The position numbers were made by a program, and so were the translations under genes. The notes under the pieces are model-generated. The model was not told where the DNA came from, ran no database searches, and was given only the letters and a program-made list of their open reading frames with translations. From Neisseria uirgultaei (GTDB taxonomy: Bacteria; Pseudomonadota; Gammaproteobacteria; Burkholderiales; Neisseriaceae), in contig NZ_CAUIYF010000002.1 of NCBI RefSeq assembly GCF_962719845.1, positions 1 to 64,000 on the forward strand: a stretch of DNA of 64,000 bases, written 5' to 3'. Shown piece by piece: positions 9,154-19,269 of the stretch (within the stretch, counting starts at the first letter, position 1; each line of letters opens with the position of its first letter).

Positions 9154-9774
9154 TCAGCGTTTATTTTTGCCCAATAAATAAATCTCACTGGAGCGATTGC
9201 GCGAGGCTTCGGGTTTGCGCGTCTGTACCGTGCCGAAAATTTCGCGCATGGCTGCCATGTATTCCTGATAGCCTGCACCCTGAAAGACTTTGACCAGAAA
9301 GCTGCCTCCGGTTTTCAGGTGTTGCGAGGCGAAGTCCAAAGCCAGTTCGCACAGATAAAAGCTGCGCGCCTGGTCGGTTACGGCATTGCCCGACATATTG
9401 GGCGCCATATCGCAGATTACAAGGTCGAGAGGGCGGTTGTCCAACAAGGTTTCAAATTGTGCCAGTACGTCGTTCTCGCGGAAGTCGCCCTGAATGAAGG
9501 ACACGCCCCCTATGGCTTCCATAGGCAGGATGTCCAAGGCGAAAACTGCTCCGGAAGTACCCGTCAGCTTGGCGGCAACCTGCGACCAGCTTCCCGGTGC
9601 GCTGCCCAAGTCGGCAAGTATCGTGCCGGGTTTGATCAGCTTGTCTTTTTCGTTGATTTCTAAAAGTTTGTATGCGGCACGGGCGCGGTAGCCGTCTTTT
9701 TGCGCCATATGGACGTAATGATCGTTGACGTGTTCGTGCAGCCACGCTTTTGAGGATTTGGAACGTACAGCCAT
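9154..9774 (-). CDS. rlmE: 23S rRNA 2'-O-ribose U2552 methyltransferase RlmE (FtsJ)
   Basis: This 206-residue SAM-dependent methyltransferase modifies U2552 of 23S rRNA on the 50S subunit. The motif DLGSAPGSWSQ binds SAM; the catalytic K-D-K-E set is consistent with RARAAYKL, CDMAPNMSG, FLVKVFQG and SSEIYLLG. The start at 9774 (MAVRSKSSKAW) matches the family; the open frame up to 9855 is non-conserved. It precedes ftsH by about 60 bp and diverges from yhbY, reproducing the widespread yhbY / rlmE-ftsH layout. Confidence 0.95.
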   Translation of the reverse strand: MAVRSKSSKAWLHEHVNDHYVHMAQKDGYRARAAYKLLEINEKDKLIKPGTILADLGSAPGSWSQVAAKLTGTSGAVFALDILPMEAIGGVSFIQGDFRENDVLAQFETLLDNRPLDLVICDMAPNMSGNAVTDQARSFYLCELALDFASQHLKTGGSFLVKVFQGAGYQEYMAAMREIFGTVQTRKPEASRNRSSEIYLLGKNKR

Positions 9775-9882
9775 AGTGGTTCGCGGGTCGGAATGAAACC
9801 GCGTATTGTACGTTAATTTTGCCGTTGCCGTGCCAAATCGCGTACAATGCCGCATTATTCTTTTTATTCAAGCAGTAGGAAA

Positions 9883-10167
9883 ATGACGGATACCAAATTG
9901 AACACCAAAGAAATTTTGGAACTGAAAGCACGCGCACACCATCTCCATCCTGTTGTGATGGTCGGTCAGCAGGGTTTGACGGACGCGGTCATCAAGGAAA
10001 CCGATGCGGCACTGACGGCGCATGAGCTGATTAAAGTGCGCGTATTCGGCGACGACCGTGCCGAGCGTATCGAAATCTGCAATGCCTTGTGTGAGGCGGT
10101 TGACGCGCAACCGGTTCAGCATATCGGGAAACTTTTGGTATTGTGGCGTAAGAATATCGAAGCCTGA
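9883..10167 (+). CDS. yhbY: YhbY family RNA-binding protein (CRM domain)
   Basis: This 94-residue single-CRM-domain protein is associated with pre-50S ribosomal subunits. The core ELKARAHHLHPVVMVGQQGLTD and the GxxG-like loop region are recognisable, with VLWRKN near the end. The start at 9883 is chosen because it follows TAGGA and matches the family; the frame opens earlier at 9847. It is divergent from rlmE with about 100 bp of shared promoter region. Confidence 0.9.
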   Translation: MTDTKLNTKEILELKARAHHLHPVVMVGQQGLTDAVIKETDAALTAHELIKVRVFGDDRAERIEICNALCEAVDAQPVQHIGKLLVLWRKNIEA

Positions 10168-10319
10168 TTTTGGAAGGGGTTTGTTCTTTAACGGGCGGGA
10201 CGCTGTCCTCCGGCGCGGCATTTCGGCATGCCGAAACCATTTCCGGTGAAAACGGATTTTGATTACCGCCCGATGCCGTCTGCAAGTTGCGGCGGCTTCC
10301 GTATGATTTGAATTGTTGA

Positions 10320-11342
<1,023 letters not shown>

Positions 11343-11363
11343 TATTTGATTCGCAATATTGAA

Positions 11364-11395
11364 ATGCCGTCTGAAACTATGGTTTCAGACGGCAT
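11364..11395. terminator. Inverted DUS pair, bidirectional terminator
   Basis: DUS 11364-11375 and complement 11384-11395, followed by T-rich sequence, lie between convergent hemB and the PLP enzyme gene. Confidence 0.85.
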
Positions 11396-11404
11396 TTTTA
11401 CGGT

Positions 11405-12562
11405 TTACAAAGTCGTATCGAGTGCGGCGGAAATATCGTTCCAAATATCGTCCGCGTCTTCGATGCCGATGGAGAAGCGCAGGAGTCCGACCCTGATGCC
11501 CATTTCCATTTTCACATTATGCGGCACGCCGCTGTGGGACTGGGAATAGCAATGGTTGACCAGACTTTCCACGCCGCCGAGGCTGGAAGCCATTTTGACC
11601 AGTTTCATGTTTTTAATCACGCTGTTTGCCGCTTCACGCGTGTCGTTTTTGAGATAAACCGTAACCACGCCGCCGATGCCTTTGGGCATTTGCGCTTGGG
11701 CGAGTGCGTAATGTTCGTGCGACGGCAGGCCGGGATAGAACACTTTTTCAATGGCAGGATGAGCTTCCAGACGGCGCGCGATTTTGAGTGCGTTTTGGCA
11801 ATGGGCGTTCATGCGCAGAGCCAGTGTTTTGATGCCGCGCAACACCAGCCAGCAGTCCATCGGGCCTGCAATCGCACCGGTATGCACCATCATGTCGTGC
11901 AAAGGCTGCGCCAGTTCTTTGGTTTTAGCAACGACGATGCCCATCAACACGTCGGAATGGCCGCACAAATATTTGGTAGCGGAATGGAATACAAAATCGC
12001 AACCCATATCCAACGGCTGTTGCAGATACGGCGTGGCAAAGGTGTTGTCGATGCCGACCAGCGCACCGGCCGCTTTGGCTTTCGCTGCAAGGGCTTTGAT
12101 GTTTACCAAGCGTAAAAGCGGATTGGACGGCGTTTCCAGCCAAACCAGTTTGACCTTGTGCGCTTTGAGCAATTCGTCCAAATTATCCGGATTGCCCAAA
12201 TCGGCAAAAACAACGCTCACCCCCCAATTTTGATAAACATCGACCAATAAGTCATAAGCGCCGCCGTAAATATCGGCGACGGCGACAATGGTATCGCCAG
12301 GGCGCAGGAAAGTACGCCACACGGCATCAATCCCTGCCATACCGCTGGAAAACGCAAAACCTGCCGCACCGTGCTCCAAATCGGCAACGGTGTCTTCCAA
12401 AATCTGACGGGTCGGGTTGCTCAGGCGCGAATAACGGTAAGGCACATTTTCGCCGATTTCGTGCAGCGCAAACATACTGTTTTGATAAATCGGCGGCATC
12501 AGCGCGCGGTTGTGTTCGTCGCAATCGTAGCCGGAATGGATGGCTTGGGTGGCGAATTTCAT
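11405..12562 (-). CDS. Trans-sulfuration PLP enzyme (cystathionine gamma-synthase/sulfhydrylase type)
   Basis: This 385-residue enzyme belongs to the Cys/Met metabolism PLP family (MetB/MetC/MetZ) and acts in methionine biosynthesis. The PLP lysine is in HSATKYLCGHSD; YSRLSNPTRQILE supplies the phosphate-binding Tyr/Arg, and MVHTGAIAGPMDCWLVLRGIKTL is characteristic. The start at 12562 (MKFATQAIHSG) fits the family; the 54-codon upstream extension overlaps the divergent promoter. Sequence alone does not separate gamma-synthase, beta-lyase and O-succinylhomoserine sulfhydrylase activity. It is divergent from folE2. Confidence 0.88.
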   Translation of the reverse strand: MKFATQAIHSGYDCDEHNRALMPPIYQNSMFALHEIGENVPYRYSRLSNPTRQILEDTVADLEHGAAGFAFSSGMAGIDAVWRTFLRPGDTIVAVADIYGGAYDLLVDVYQNWGVSVVFADLGNPDNLDELLKAHKVKLVWLETPSNPLLRLVNIKALAAKAKAAGALVGIDNTFATPYLQQPLDMGCDFVFHSATKYLCGHSDVLMGIVVAKTKELAQPLHDMMVHTGAIAGPMDCWLVLRGIKTLALRMNAHCQNALKIARRLEAHPAIEKVFYPGLPSHEHYALAQAQMPKGIGGVVTVYLKNDTREAANSVIKNMKLVKMASSLGGVESLVNHCYSQSHSGVPHNVKMEMGIRVGLLRFSIGIEDADDIWNDISAALDTTL

Positions 12563-12764
12563 CTGTTTCTGCCTTGTAAGATATGAATAAGTCGGGATTT
12601 TATCACTATCCCGAAAATAGAAACAATCAATGCAGCCGCCAAAAGCAAGTGATATAATCTCGCATTTGCAGGCAGGCGGCCAACAGCGTTTTTTCAGACG
12701 GCATCTGCCTGCCATACAATACACACATCTCGATAATTATCTGAATATTAAGGACAAACAACGC

Positions 12765-13538
12765 ATGAACGCCATTGCAGACGTGCAATCCAGCAGAGAT
12801 TTACGCAACCTGCCGATCAATCAGGTCGGCATTAAAGGCCTGCGCTTTCCGATTACCCTGCAAACTGCAGAAGGCATCCAGTCCACCGTTGCCCGTCTGA
12901 CCATGACGGTTTACCTGCCCGCTGAGCAGAAGGGTACGCATATGTCGCGCTTTGTCGCATTGATGGAGCAGCATACCGAAGCCTTGGATTTCGCACAATT
13001 GCACAGGCTGACTGCCGAAATGGTCGCGCTTTTGGATTCCCGCGCCGGCAAAATCAGCATTTCTTTCCCGTTTTTCCGCAAGAAAACCGCGCCGGTATCC
13101 GGTATCCGGTCCTTACTGGATTATGATGTCTGTCTTACGGGCGAAATCAAAGACGGTGCATACGGCCACAGTATGAAGGTCATGATTCCCGTAACCTCGC
13201 TTTGCCCGTGTTCCAAAGAAATTTCCCAATACGGCGCGCACAACCAGCGTTCGCACGTTACCGTCAGCCTGACTGCCGATGCCGAAGTCGGTATCGAGGA
13301 AGTCATCGATTATGTGGAGGCGCAGGCAAGCTGCCAACTCTACGGTTTGCTCAAACGCCCCGATGAAAAATATGTTACCGAAAAAGCCTACGAAAACCCG
13401 AAATTCGTGGAAGATATGGTGCGTGATGTCGCTACTTCGCTGATTGCCGACAAACGCATCAAGAGTTTCATTGTCGAGAGCGAGAATTTCGAATCTATCC
13501 ACAACCATTCGGCTTATGCCTATATCGCGTATCCGTAG
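12765..13538 (+). CDS. folE2: GTP cyclohydrolase FolE2 (type IB)
   Basis: This 257-residue enzyme converts GTP to dihydroneopterin triphosphate, the first step of folate synthesis, and replaces the zinc-dependent FolE. The catalytic Cys147 lies in VTSLCPCSKEIS, the same number as in the characterised gonococcal enzyme. HNQRSHVTV and a late ENFESIHNHSAYAY complete the family pattern. The start at 12765 (MNAIADVQ) is conserved; the longer frame from 12630 is not. The family tolerates metals other than zinc and is often active under zinc limitation; no Zur site was identified by eye. Confidence 0.95.
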   Translation: MNAIADVQSSRDLRNLPINQVGIKGLRFPITLQTAEGIQSTVARLTMTVYLPAEQKGTHMSRFVALMEQHTEALDFAQLHRLTAEMVALLDSRAGKISISFPFFRKKTAPVSGIRSLLDYDVCLTGEIKDGAYGHSMKVMIPVTSLCPCSKEISQYGAHNQRSHVTVSLTADAEVGIEEVIDYVEAQASCQLYGLLKRPDEKYVTEKAYENPKFVEDMVRDVATSLIADKRIKSFIVESENFESIHNHSAYAYIAYP

Positions 13539-13650
13539 GCGTGTTTGCGATGAACCAAATGCCGTCTGAAAGGCGTTTGGGCGTTATTGTCGAATCTGCC
13601 GCCGTATCGGTTTGAAATCAATTTGCAATAAAAGTAATAAAGGATGCACG

Positions 13651-14316
13651 ATGACAGTATTAAGCAAAGAGCAGGTTCTATCCGCATTTAAAAACCGCAA
13701 ATCATGCCGGCATTACGATGCGGCACGCAAAATCAGTGCCGAGGATTTTCAGTTTATTTTAGAACTTGGGCGTTTGTCGCCCAGTTCGGTCGGTTCGGAG
13801 CCTTGGCAGTTTATTGTGGTTCAAAACCCTGAAATCCGACAGGCCGTCAAGCCGTTTTCTTGGGGTATGGCGGATGCTTTGGATACCGCCAGTCATTTGG
13901 TGGTGTTTTTGGCGAAGAAAAATGCCCGCTTCGACAGCCCGTTTATGTTGGAAAGCCTCAAACGGCGCGGCGTTACCGAACCGGATGCCGTAGAAAAATC
14001 TTTGGCGAGGTATCAGGCGTTTCAAGCCGACGACATCAAGATTTTGGACGATTCGCGCGCCTTGTTTGACTGGTGTTGCCGCCAGACCTATATCGCGTTA
14101 GCCAACATGATGACGGGTGCCGCTATGGCAGGTATCGATTCCTGCCCGGTGGAAGGTTTCAACTATGCCGATATGGAACGCGTATTGTCCGGGCAGTTCG
14201 GTTTGTTCGATGCGGCAGAATGGGGCGTGTCCGTTGCCGCGACATTCGGCTACCGCGTTCAGGAAATCGCCACTAAAGCGCGCAGGCCCTTGGAAGAAAC
14301 CGTTATTTGGGCATAA
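13651..14316 (+). CDS. NAD(P)H nitroreductase family flavoprotein
   Basis: This 221-residue protein has the FMN-dependent nitroreductase fold. The N-terminal RKSCRHYDAARKIS supplies the flavin phosphate-binding Arg; LGRLSPSSVGSEPWQFIVV and the later IDSCPVEGF are typical of the NfsB/NfnB group. The start at 13651 is preceded by AAAGGATG. A single DUS lies upstream at about 13559 and a bidirectional DUS terminator follows. The physiological substrate is unknown; such enzymes reduce quinones and nitroaromatics. Confidence 0.9.
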   Translation: MTVLSKEQVLSAFKNRKSCRHYDAARKISAEDFQFILELGRLSPSSVGSEPWQFIVVQNPEIRQAVKPFSWGMADALDTASHLVVFLAKKNARFDSPFMLESLKRRGVTEPDAVEKSLARYQAFQADDIKILDDSRALFDWCCRQTYIALANMMTGAAMAGIDSCPVEGFNYADMERVLSGQFGLFDAAEWGVSVAATFGYRVQEIATKARRPLEETVIWA

Positions 14317-14320
14317 GGCA

Positions 14321-14356
14321 ATGCCGTCTGAAAACGCAAGGATTTTCAGACGGCAT
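14321..14356. terminator. Inverted DUS pair, bidirectional terminator
   Basis: DUS 14321-14332 and complement 14345-14356, followed by a T run, lie between the convergent nitroreductase and pseudouridine synthase genes. Confidence 0.85.
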
Positions 14357-14370
14357 TTTTTAATGCTTAT

Positions 14371-15129
14371 TTAAAACGATTCACCGGGAGCGAGATAACG
14401 CCATTTGCCGGTCGGCAGCCTGCCGAGTTTGACCTTGCCCATGCGGATGCGTTTCAGCCCGACGACGCGCAGCCCGACCAGTTCGCACATACGGCGAATT
14501 TGCCGCTTTTTACCTTGTTTCAATACGAAACGCAGTTGGTCTTCGTTTTGCCATTCTACTTTGGCGGGACGCAGTTTCTCACCGTCCAAACTCAATCCGT
14601 GATTCAGTAAGGCAAGTCCTTTTTCGTCCAATTTGCCGCGCACGCGCACCAAATATTCTTTTTCACTGCCGCTGTTTTCGCCGATAAGCTGCTTGGCGAT
14701 ACGGCCGTCTTGCGTCAACACCAGTAATCCGACTGAATCGATATCGAGTCTGCCGGCGGGGGCAAGACCGATTTTGTGTTTCGGATCGAAACGGATGCGG
14801 CTGGTGTCGCCTTCCCAGTGATTTTCAGGGGTAATCAGTTCGGCGGCGGATTTATAGCCTTTCTCCGCTTGTGCGCTGACATAGCCGACGGGTTTGTTCA
14901 ACAGGATGGTAATGCGTGCTGCCTGCTGTTCGTGGGCTTTCTTGTTCAGTTCGATACGGTCTGCCGGTGAAACTTTCTGGCCGAGTACGGCGGTTTTGCC
15001 GTTGACCGTTACCCAGCCCTGTTCGATATAGCCGTCGGCTTCGCGGCGCGAACAAAGCCCCAGTTGCGCCATACGTTTGGAGAGGCGCATGGTATCTTCT
15101 GTATGGTCGGAGAAAATTTTGGGATTCAT
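14371..15129 (-). CDS. rRNA pseudouridine synthase, RsuA/RluB/E/F family
   Basis: This protein of up to 252 residues isomerises a uridine in rRNA to pseudouridine. An N-terminal S4 RNA-binding domain ([22 protein letters not shown]) precedes the catalytic domain. The active-site Asp is in [20 protein letters not shown], and [19 protein letters not shown] is the C-terminal family block. Translation may begin at 15129 or at the internal Met just before the S4 domain (15090); the 15129 start leaves 24 bp to nadK. The target nucleotide is not deducible. Confidence 0.88.
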   Translation of the reverse strand: MNPKIFSDHTEDTMRLSKRMAQLGLCSRREADGYIEQGWVTVNGKTAVLGQKVSPADRIELNKKAHEQQAARITILLNKPVGYVSAQAEKGYKSAAELITPENHWEGDTSRIRFDPKHKIGLAPAGRLDIDSVGLLVLTQDGRIAKQLIGENSGSEKEYLVRVRGKLDEKGLALLNHGLSLDGEKLRPAKVEWQNEDQLRFVLKQGKKRQIRRMCELVGLRVVGLKRIRMGKVKLGRLPTGKWRYLAPGESF

Positions 15130-15153
15130 GGGTACTTTCGGGTAAGGGCCGGC

Positions 15154-16044
15154 TCAGACCAATTGCTCGCCCCAGTGCAGTTTTTGGCGCAGGGTTTTGA
15201 AATATTGGTAATCGGTCGGGTGTAGGATGCGTAAGGGATTGTGGTAGCGGCGGATGATGATGCGGTCGAGGTTTTGCACGTCGATGAAGGATTGTCCGTC
15301 GAAATGAACACGGGCGTCGCCGCTTTGGGTAACGAGGATTTCGATTTCAGATGCGTCGGAAATGGCGATGGGGCGGTTGGTCATGGATTGCGGACAGATG
15401 GGTACGAGTGTGAAGGCGTGTAATCCTGCCTGCATGATAGGACCGCCGGCGGCAAGCGAATAGGCGGTCGATCCGGTGGGGGTGGAGACAATCAGCCCGT
15501 CCGAACGTTGTGTATAGACGAATTCCTGATTGACGAAGACTTCAAATTCAATCATTTGTCCGGCCCCTCCACGGGAGAGGACGGCATCGTTGAGGGCGAG
15601 GGCGCGTTCGGCGGTTTTGCCTTCGCGGATGAGTGCGGCTTCAATCAGGATGCGCTCTTCGGCAAGGTATTTCCCTTCTAAAACGGGCAATAGCTTGTCC
15701 GTCATATATTCGCGGGGAACTTGGGTCAGGAAGCCCAAATGACCTTGGTTGATGCCGATAATCGGAACGGCGCGCGGGGCGATTTCGCGGGCGGCGGAGA
15801 GAAAAGTGCCGTCTCCGCCCAAAACGGCGACCAGGTCGCAGTATTGTCCCAGTTCGGTTTTGTTGACGATATGGCAGTTGGCGGTGTCTTGGGTATAGAT
15901 GCAGCCTTCCCTTACGCCGACTTCGTCGAGATAGACGGTAAAGCCGTGCTGCTTCAAAAAGGTAATCAGCGTGTGTGCAGTATCTTGGATGTCGGGCGTG
16001 TTGGGGCGGGTTACGATGCCGATGTTGTGAAAAGGGCTGTTCAT
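15154..16044 (-). CDS. nadK: NAD kinase
   Basis: This 296-residue cytoplasmic enzyme phosphorylates NAD to NADP using ATP or polyphosphate. The diagnostic GGDGT motif lies at 76-80, followed by INQGHLGFLTQV and the substrate loop STPTGSTAYSLAAGGP. The length is typical. It is probably co-transcribed with the upstream ubiJ-like gene (about 20 bp gap) and the downstream pseudouridine synthase gene. Confidence 0.96.
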   Translation of the reverse strand: MNSPFHNIGIVTRPNTPDIQDTAHTLITFLKQHGFTVYLDEVGVREGCIYTQDTANCHIVNKTELGQYCDLVAVLGGDGTFLSAAREIAPRAVPIIGINQGHLGFLTQVPREYMTDKLLPVLEGKYLAEERILIEAALIREGKTAERALALNDAVLSRGGAGQMIEFEVFVNQEFVYTQRSDGLIVSTPTGSTAYSLAAGGPIMQAGLHAFTLVPICPQSMTNRPIAISDASEIEILVTQSGDARVHFDGQSFIDVQNLDRIIIRRYHNPLRILHPTDYQYFKTLRQKLHWGEQLV

Positions 16045-16063
16045 GTCGGATGCCGTCTGAAGG

Positions 16064-16636
16064 TTAGTCTATCCAAATGTCGCGTTCGAGCCGGTCGAGG
16101 CGTTCGTTGAGGCGTTCCACGCCGTCGCGCAGTCTGCTTATTTCGTCGAGGCAGCCGGCAAGGGCTTCGTTGCCGATGTTTGCGGACTCGGGTTCGCGGG
16201 AAAATCCGCCGATTTGTTCGGCGATGTTCCTGCCGATTTGTTTGATGCCGTGTCCGATGTCGGCGGCGCGGCTGCCGATGCTGTTGCCGAGCTGCATGCC
16301 GAAAATCCGTGCCAAGTCGTCTGATGCACGGTAACGCAGGCTGCCGAGCAGTGGTAGTACCGCCATGCCGAGGATGAGGTCTCCTTCAAGGCTGATGTCT
16401 CCCACCCCAGGCTCGCCTCCTTGCAGGATTTTTTGTACCGCGCTGTTGCGGAAGGTGATTTCTGTGTCTGCAAAACCGTTGCTTGCCGATAGAAATCCTT
16501 CTTCTGTGATACGTCCGGTCAGTTTCAATCCGGCAATGTTCAGTGCCAGTGTTTTGTCGGCAAATGCGGCAAGCTCCGAGCGGCTGTCGGGGTTTTGCTG
16601 AATCAGGTGGTTGATGATGAGGAATAGGGCGGGCAT
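16064..16636 (-). CDS. ubiJ: Ubiquinone biosynthesis accessory factor UbiJ
   Basis: This 190-residue protein has an N-terminal SCP2 lipid-binding domain (ALNIAGLKLTGRITEEGFL...DISLEGDLILGMAVLPL) and a C-terminal amphipathic coiled coil (ISRLRDGVERLNERLDRLERDI), the architecture of UbiJ, which scaffolds the soluble ubiquinone-synthesis complex. In E. coli it lies between ubiE and ubiB; here it precedes nadK instead. The start MPALFLIINHL fits the family. Confidence 0.85.
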   Translation of the reverse strand: MPALFLIINHLIQQNPDSRSELAAFADKTLALNIAGLKLTGRITEEGFLSASNGFADTEITFRNSAVQKILQGGEPGVGDISLEGDLILGMAVLPLLGSLRYRASDDLARIFGMQLGNSIGSRAADIGHGIKQIGRNIAEQIGGFSREPESANIGNEALAGCLDEISRLRDGVERLNERLDRLERDIWID

Positions 16637-16689
16637 GTTTATTTCCTGACTGCGGGCAGAATGCCGGTTTGTTGCTGTTGCCGGTTATT

Positions 16690-17466
16690 TTACAGGCTTA
16701 AGCCGTTATCGCAAACGGTACGGATGATTTTGCCCACGCTGTCGTCGGGTGCGAAATCCGGCGCGGGCAGGCCGAGTTTGGCGGCTTCTTCCGTATAAAA
16801 TTTGCGTCGTGTCGGGTGGCGCGGTTCAATAATGTTTTTCAGTCTTTTGCCGTTGGGTTTTAATGCCGTCTGAAACAGGGTTTCGACGGCGATGTCGCGG
16901 TGGACGATATTGACGGGCCGGTTGCCGCCTTGGATGTTTTGTTTTTGAACGAGGCGGCTGACGGGGTGGCGTTCGGTGCAATAAAGCCCGCCCAGACGCA
17001 GGATGTCGATGTTCGGCACGCCGCTGTCGAGCAGGTGTCGTTCGGCGGCGAGGATTTGTCGGGCGGACTCGGTTTGCGGGTCGGGTGCGGCGGTTTCGTC
17101 GCATTCGCGTGCCTTATCGCCGTAAATGCTGGTACTGCTTGTGAAAATCAGGTGTTGCACGTTGCACGCCCGGGCAAGCTCTGCCCATTGTTTGACGGTG
17201 TCGGCGTAATGCGTCAGCGAGGAGGGCGGCAGCAGGAAATACCAGACGGGTTTGTCGGCGTGGTTTTGCCACAATGCCGTCTGGAAGGTATCGGTGTCGC
17301 CAAGGTCGAAGGTGTCGAGGTGTATGGGCAGGTTGATGTCGTCCGAAGTCAGGCTGCGTTTAACGGCGGCGACGCGGCTGCCGTGTCGGTAAAACTTTTG
17401 TGCCAGCGGCAGGCCGAGGTAACCTAGGCCTGTGATGGAGATATGGGGCGGGAGGGCTGCGCGCAT
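16690..17466 (-). CDS. NAD-dependent epimerase/dehydratase-like SDR protein
   Basis: This 258-residue protein has a Rossmann start ISITGLGYLGLPLAQKF and the segment LIFTSSTSIYGD containing the SDR Ser/Thr and Tyr area, followed by LRLGGLYCTERHP. It resembles the YeeZ-like extended SDR group, whose substrate is unknown. Members often have an altered catalytic YxxxK, and no clear Lys partner is seen here. It is in a same-strand run with ubiJ downstream and a tetR gene upstream, separated by about 50 bp. Confidence 0.75.
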   Translation of the reverse strand: MRAALPPHISITGLGYLGLPLAQKFYRHGSRVAAVKRSLTSDDINLPIHLDTFDLGDTDTFQTALWQNHADKPVWYFLLPPSSLTHYADTVKQWAELARACNVQHLIFTSSTSIYGDKARECDETAAPDPQTESARQILAAERHLLDSGVPNIDILRLGGLYCTERHPVSRLVQKQNIQGGNRPVNIVHRDIAVETLFQTALKPNGKRLKNIIEPRHPTRRKFYTEEAAKLGLPAPDFAPDDSVGKIIRTVCDNGLSL

Positions 17467-17520
17467 TCGCTGATACCGTCGGGTAAGTGCCGTCTGAAGG
17501 CTGATTCGGACGTTATGGGT

Positions 17521-18171
17521 TTATGGGTTACCGTTGCCGATTTTGCGGTCGTATTCCGCACAGTGTTCGGGCAAAAGATAAGGGCGCAGAAGGCTTAAGG
17601 TGCGGCGGATGCCGCGTGCTTTGGAGTCTTCGGTCAGCTTGGTACGCCCGCGCAGGGAGCTGTCGAAGTCGAACCAGTATTTCGTGACCATCCACATATT
17701 GACGGCGAGGTCGTTCATGGCGGTTTGGTCGGCGTTGATGATGTTCAGACCGTTGAGCTGGGTGAGCAGGTTGACCAAGAGCGGGGAGACTTTGGCTTGG
17801 GTAAAGGTATTGTGTTCGCCCAAAAGTTCGGCACTGCGTGCAAGCAGGGTATTCACGTCGCTGAAGAGGAAACGGTATTCCCACATCACATCGTAAATCC
17901 CTGCCATATAGTTGATGGAATCTTCGACATTGGACGGCAGCACGGCTTTGTTGAGGTATTCCAGCAGGGCTTCGCTATAACGTTTGAACAGTTGGACGAT
18001 GATTTCGTCTTTATTGCGGAAGTGGTAATAGAGATTGCCCGGACTGATGCCCAAATGCGCCGCAATATGGTTGGTGCTGATGTTGCGCTCGCCTTCCTCG
18101 TTGAAAAGCGCAAGGCTGGCGTCGATGATGCGGGTGTAAGTATTGGTTTTTGCAATGCGGGTCACGGGCAT
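17521..18171 (-). CDS. TetR family transcriptional regulator
   Basis: This 216-residue regulator has an N-terminal TetR helix-turn-helix (about residues 12-58: RIIDASLALFNEEG...TNHIAAHLGISPGNLYYHFRNKDEI). The all-helical ligand domain that follows is not recognised. The start at 18171 has an AAGGAGT site and lies 11 bp after the murB stop, so it is likely in the murB transcript; the longer frame would overlap murB. The ligand and target genes are unknown. Confidence 0.88.
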   Translation of the reverse strand: MPVTRIAKTNTYTRIIDASLALFNEEGERNISTNHIAAHLGISPGNLYYHFRNKDEIIVQLFKRYSEALLEYLNKAVLPSNVEDSINYMAGIYDVMWEYRFLFSDVNTLLARSAELLGEHNTFTQAKVSPLLVNLLTQLNGLNIINADQTAMNDLAVNMWMVTKYWFDFDSSLRGRTKLTEDSKARGIRRTLSLLRPYLLPEHCAEYDRKIGNGNP

Positions 18172-18182
18172 ACTCCTTGGAT

Positions 18183-19223
18183 TTACAGGCTGTACGAAGC
18201 GGGCAGCCAATTGGGTTCGGCGTGTAATTCTACCTGAAACCGAGCAAATACTGTAAATTTGATGTGTTGCGCCAACTGCCGAACGTCGTTTGCCGAGGCA
18301 TTGTTTTTGTTCACTAAAACCAAAGCCTGTTTGTCATGTACCGCCGCGCCGCCGATTTGGAAGCCTTTCAGACGGCATTGGTCGATCAGCCAGCCGGCGG
18401 CGAGTTTGACCGAACCGTCCGGCTGCGGATAATGCGGCATATCGGGATGCCACTGCAACAGGGTGGCGGCTTTTTCTGCGCTGACGACGGGGTTTTTAAA
18501 GAAACTGCCGACATTGCCCAAAACTTTCGGGTCGGGTAATTTGCTGTTGCGAATGGCGGATACCGCATCGGAAACGTCTTTTGCCGTCGCCTCCCTGCCT
18601 GCACTCAATTCGGTAACCTTCGCTGCCAAATCGCCGTAACCCAAGTTCGGCACAAAATGCGTTTTTAATGCAAATACGACCGAAACAATCACATAACGCC
18701 CTTTACCTTCCTGCTTGAACAGGCTTTCGCGGTAGGCGAAGCGGCAATCGGCATTGGCAAGCTCGACAAAGGTTTCCGTATCCAAATCGAAGCAGCGCAC
18801 GCTGTGAATCACGTCTTTCGCTTCCACGCCGTATGCGCCGATGTTCTGCACGGGCGACGCGCCGACCGTACCCGGAATCAGGCTCAGGTTTTCCAAACCG
18901 CTCAAACCCAGCGCGACAGTGTGCAGGACAAAATCGTGCCAAATTTCGCCTGCTTGCGCTTCAATCAGAACCATGCCGTTTGAACGCGCAATCTCGCGTA
19001 TGCCCTTGTTTTCCATGTGTACGACCAAGCCGTCGTAATCCTGCATCAAAAGGATATTGCTGCCGCCGCCGAGCCATAAAACGGTATTGCGGTCGAACTC
19101 GGGCAGTCGGACGATGTCGCGCAACTCGTCGGCGTGTTCGAGCGCGATAAAGGCTTGGGCTTGGGCGCGAAGACCGAAAGTGTTGTAGGGTGTGAGGTCG
19201 GTTTGGTATTGGATGGGTTGCAT
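18183..19223 (-). CDS. murB: UDP-N-acetylenolpyruvoylglucosamine reductase
   Basis: This 346-residue FAD enzyme reduces UDP-GlcNAc-enolpyruvate to UDP-MurNAc in peptidoglycan synthesis. It is type I MurB: PYNTFGLRA at the start, LGGGSNIL and IPGTVGASPVQNIGAYG for FAD binding, the catalytic Ser in GNVGSFFKNP, and the YRESLFK loop that type II enzymes lack. The C-terminal Glu environment (VELHAEPN) is present. It lies directly upstream of the tetR gene. Confidence 0.96.
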   Translation of the reverse strand: MQPIQYQTDLTPYNTFGLRAQAQAFIALEHADELRDIVRLPEFDRNTVLWLGGGSNILLMQDYDGLVVHMENKGIREIARSNGMVLIEAQAGEIWHDFVLHTVALGLSGLENLSLIPGTVGASPVQNIGAYGVEAKDVIHSVRCFDLDTETFVELANADCRFAYRESLFKQEGKGRYVIVSVVFALKTHFVPNLGYGDLAAKVTELSAGREATAKDVSDAVSAIRNSKLPDPKVLGNVGSFFKNPVVSAEKAATLLQWHPDMPHYPQPDGSVKLAAGWLIDQCRLKGFQIGGAAVHDKQALVLVNKNNASANDVRQLAQHIKFTVFARFQVELHAEPNWLPASYSL

Positions 19224-19247
19224 GATGATTTGTGATTTTGTGGATTC

Positions 19248-19259
19248 AGGTCGTCTGAA
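19248..19259 (+). repeat. Foreign-dialect uptake sequence AGGTCGTCTGAA
   Basis: This matches the AG-mucDUS dialect described for the N. mucosa group and differs from the AT-DUS used across this window. It lies in the 46-bp gap between murB and the GIY-YIG gene. Confidence 0.75.
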
Positions 19260-19269
19260 AACTTACTAT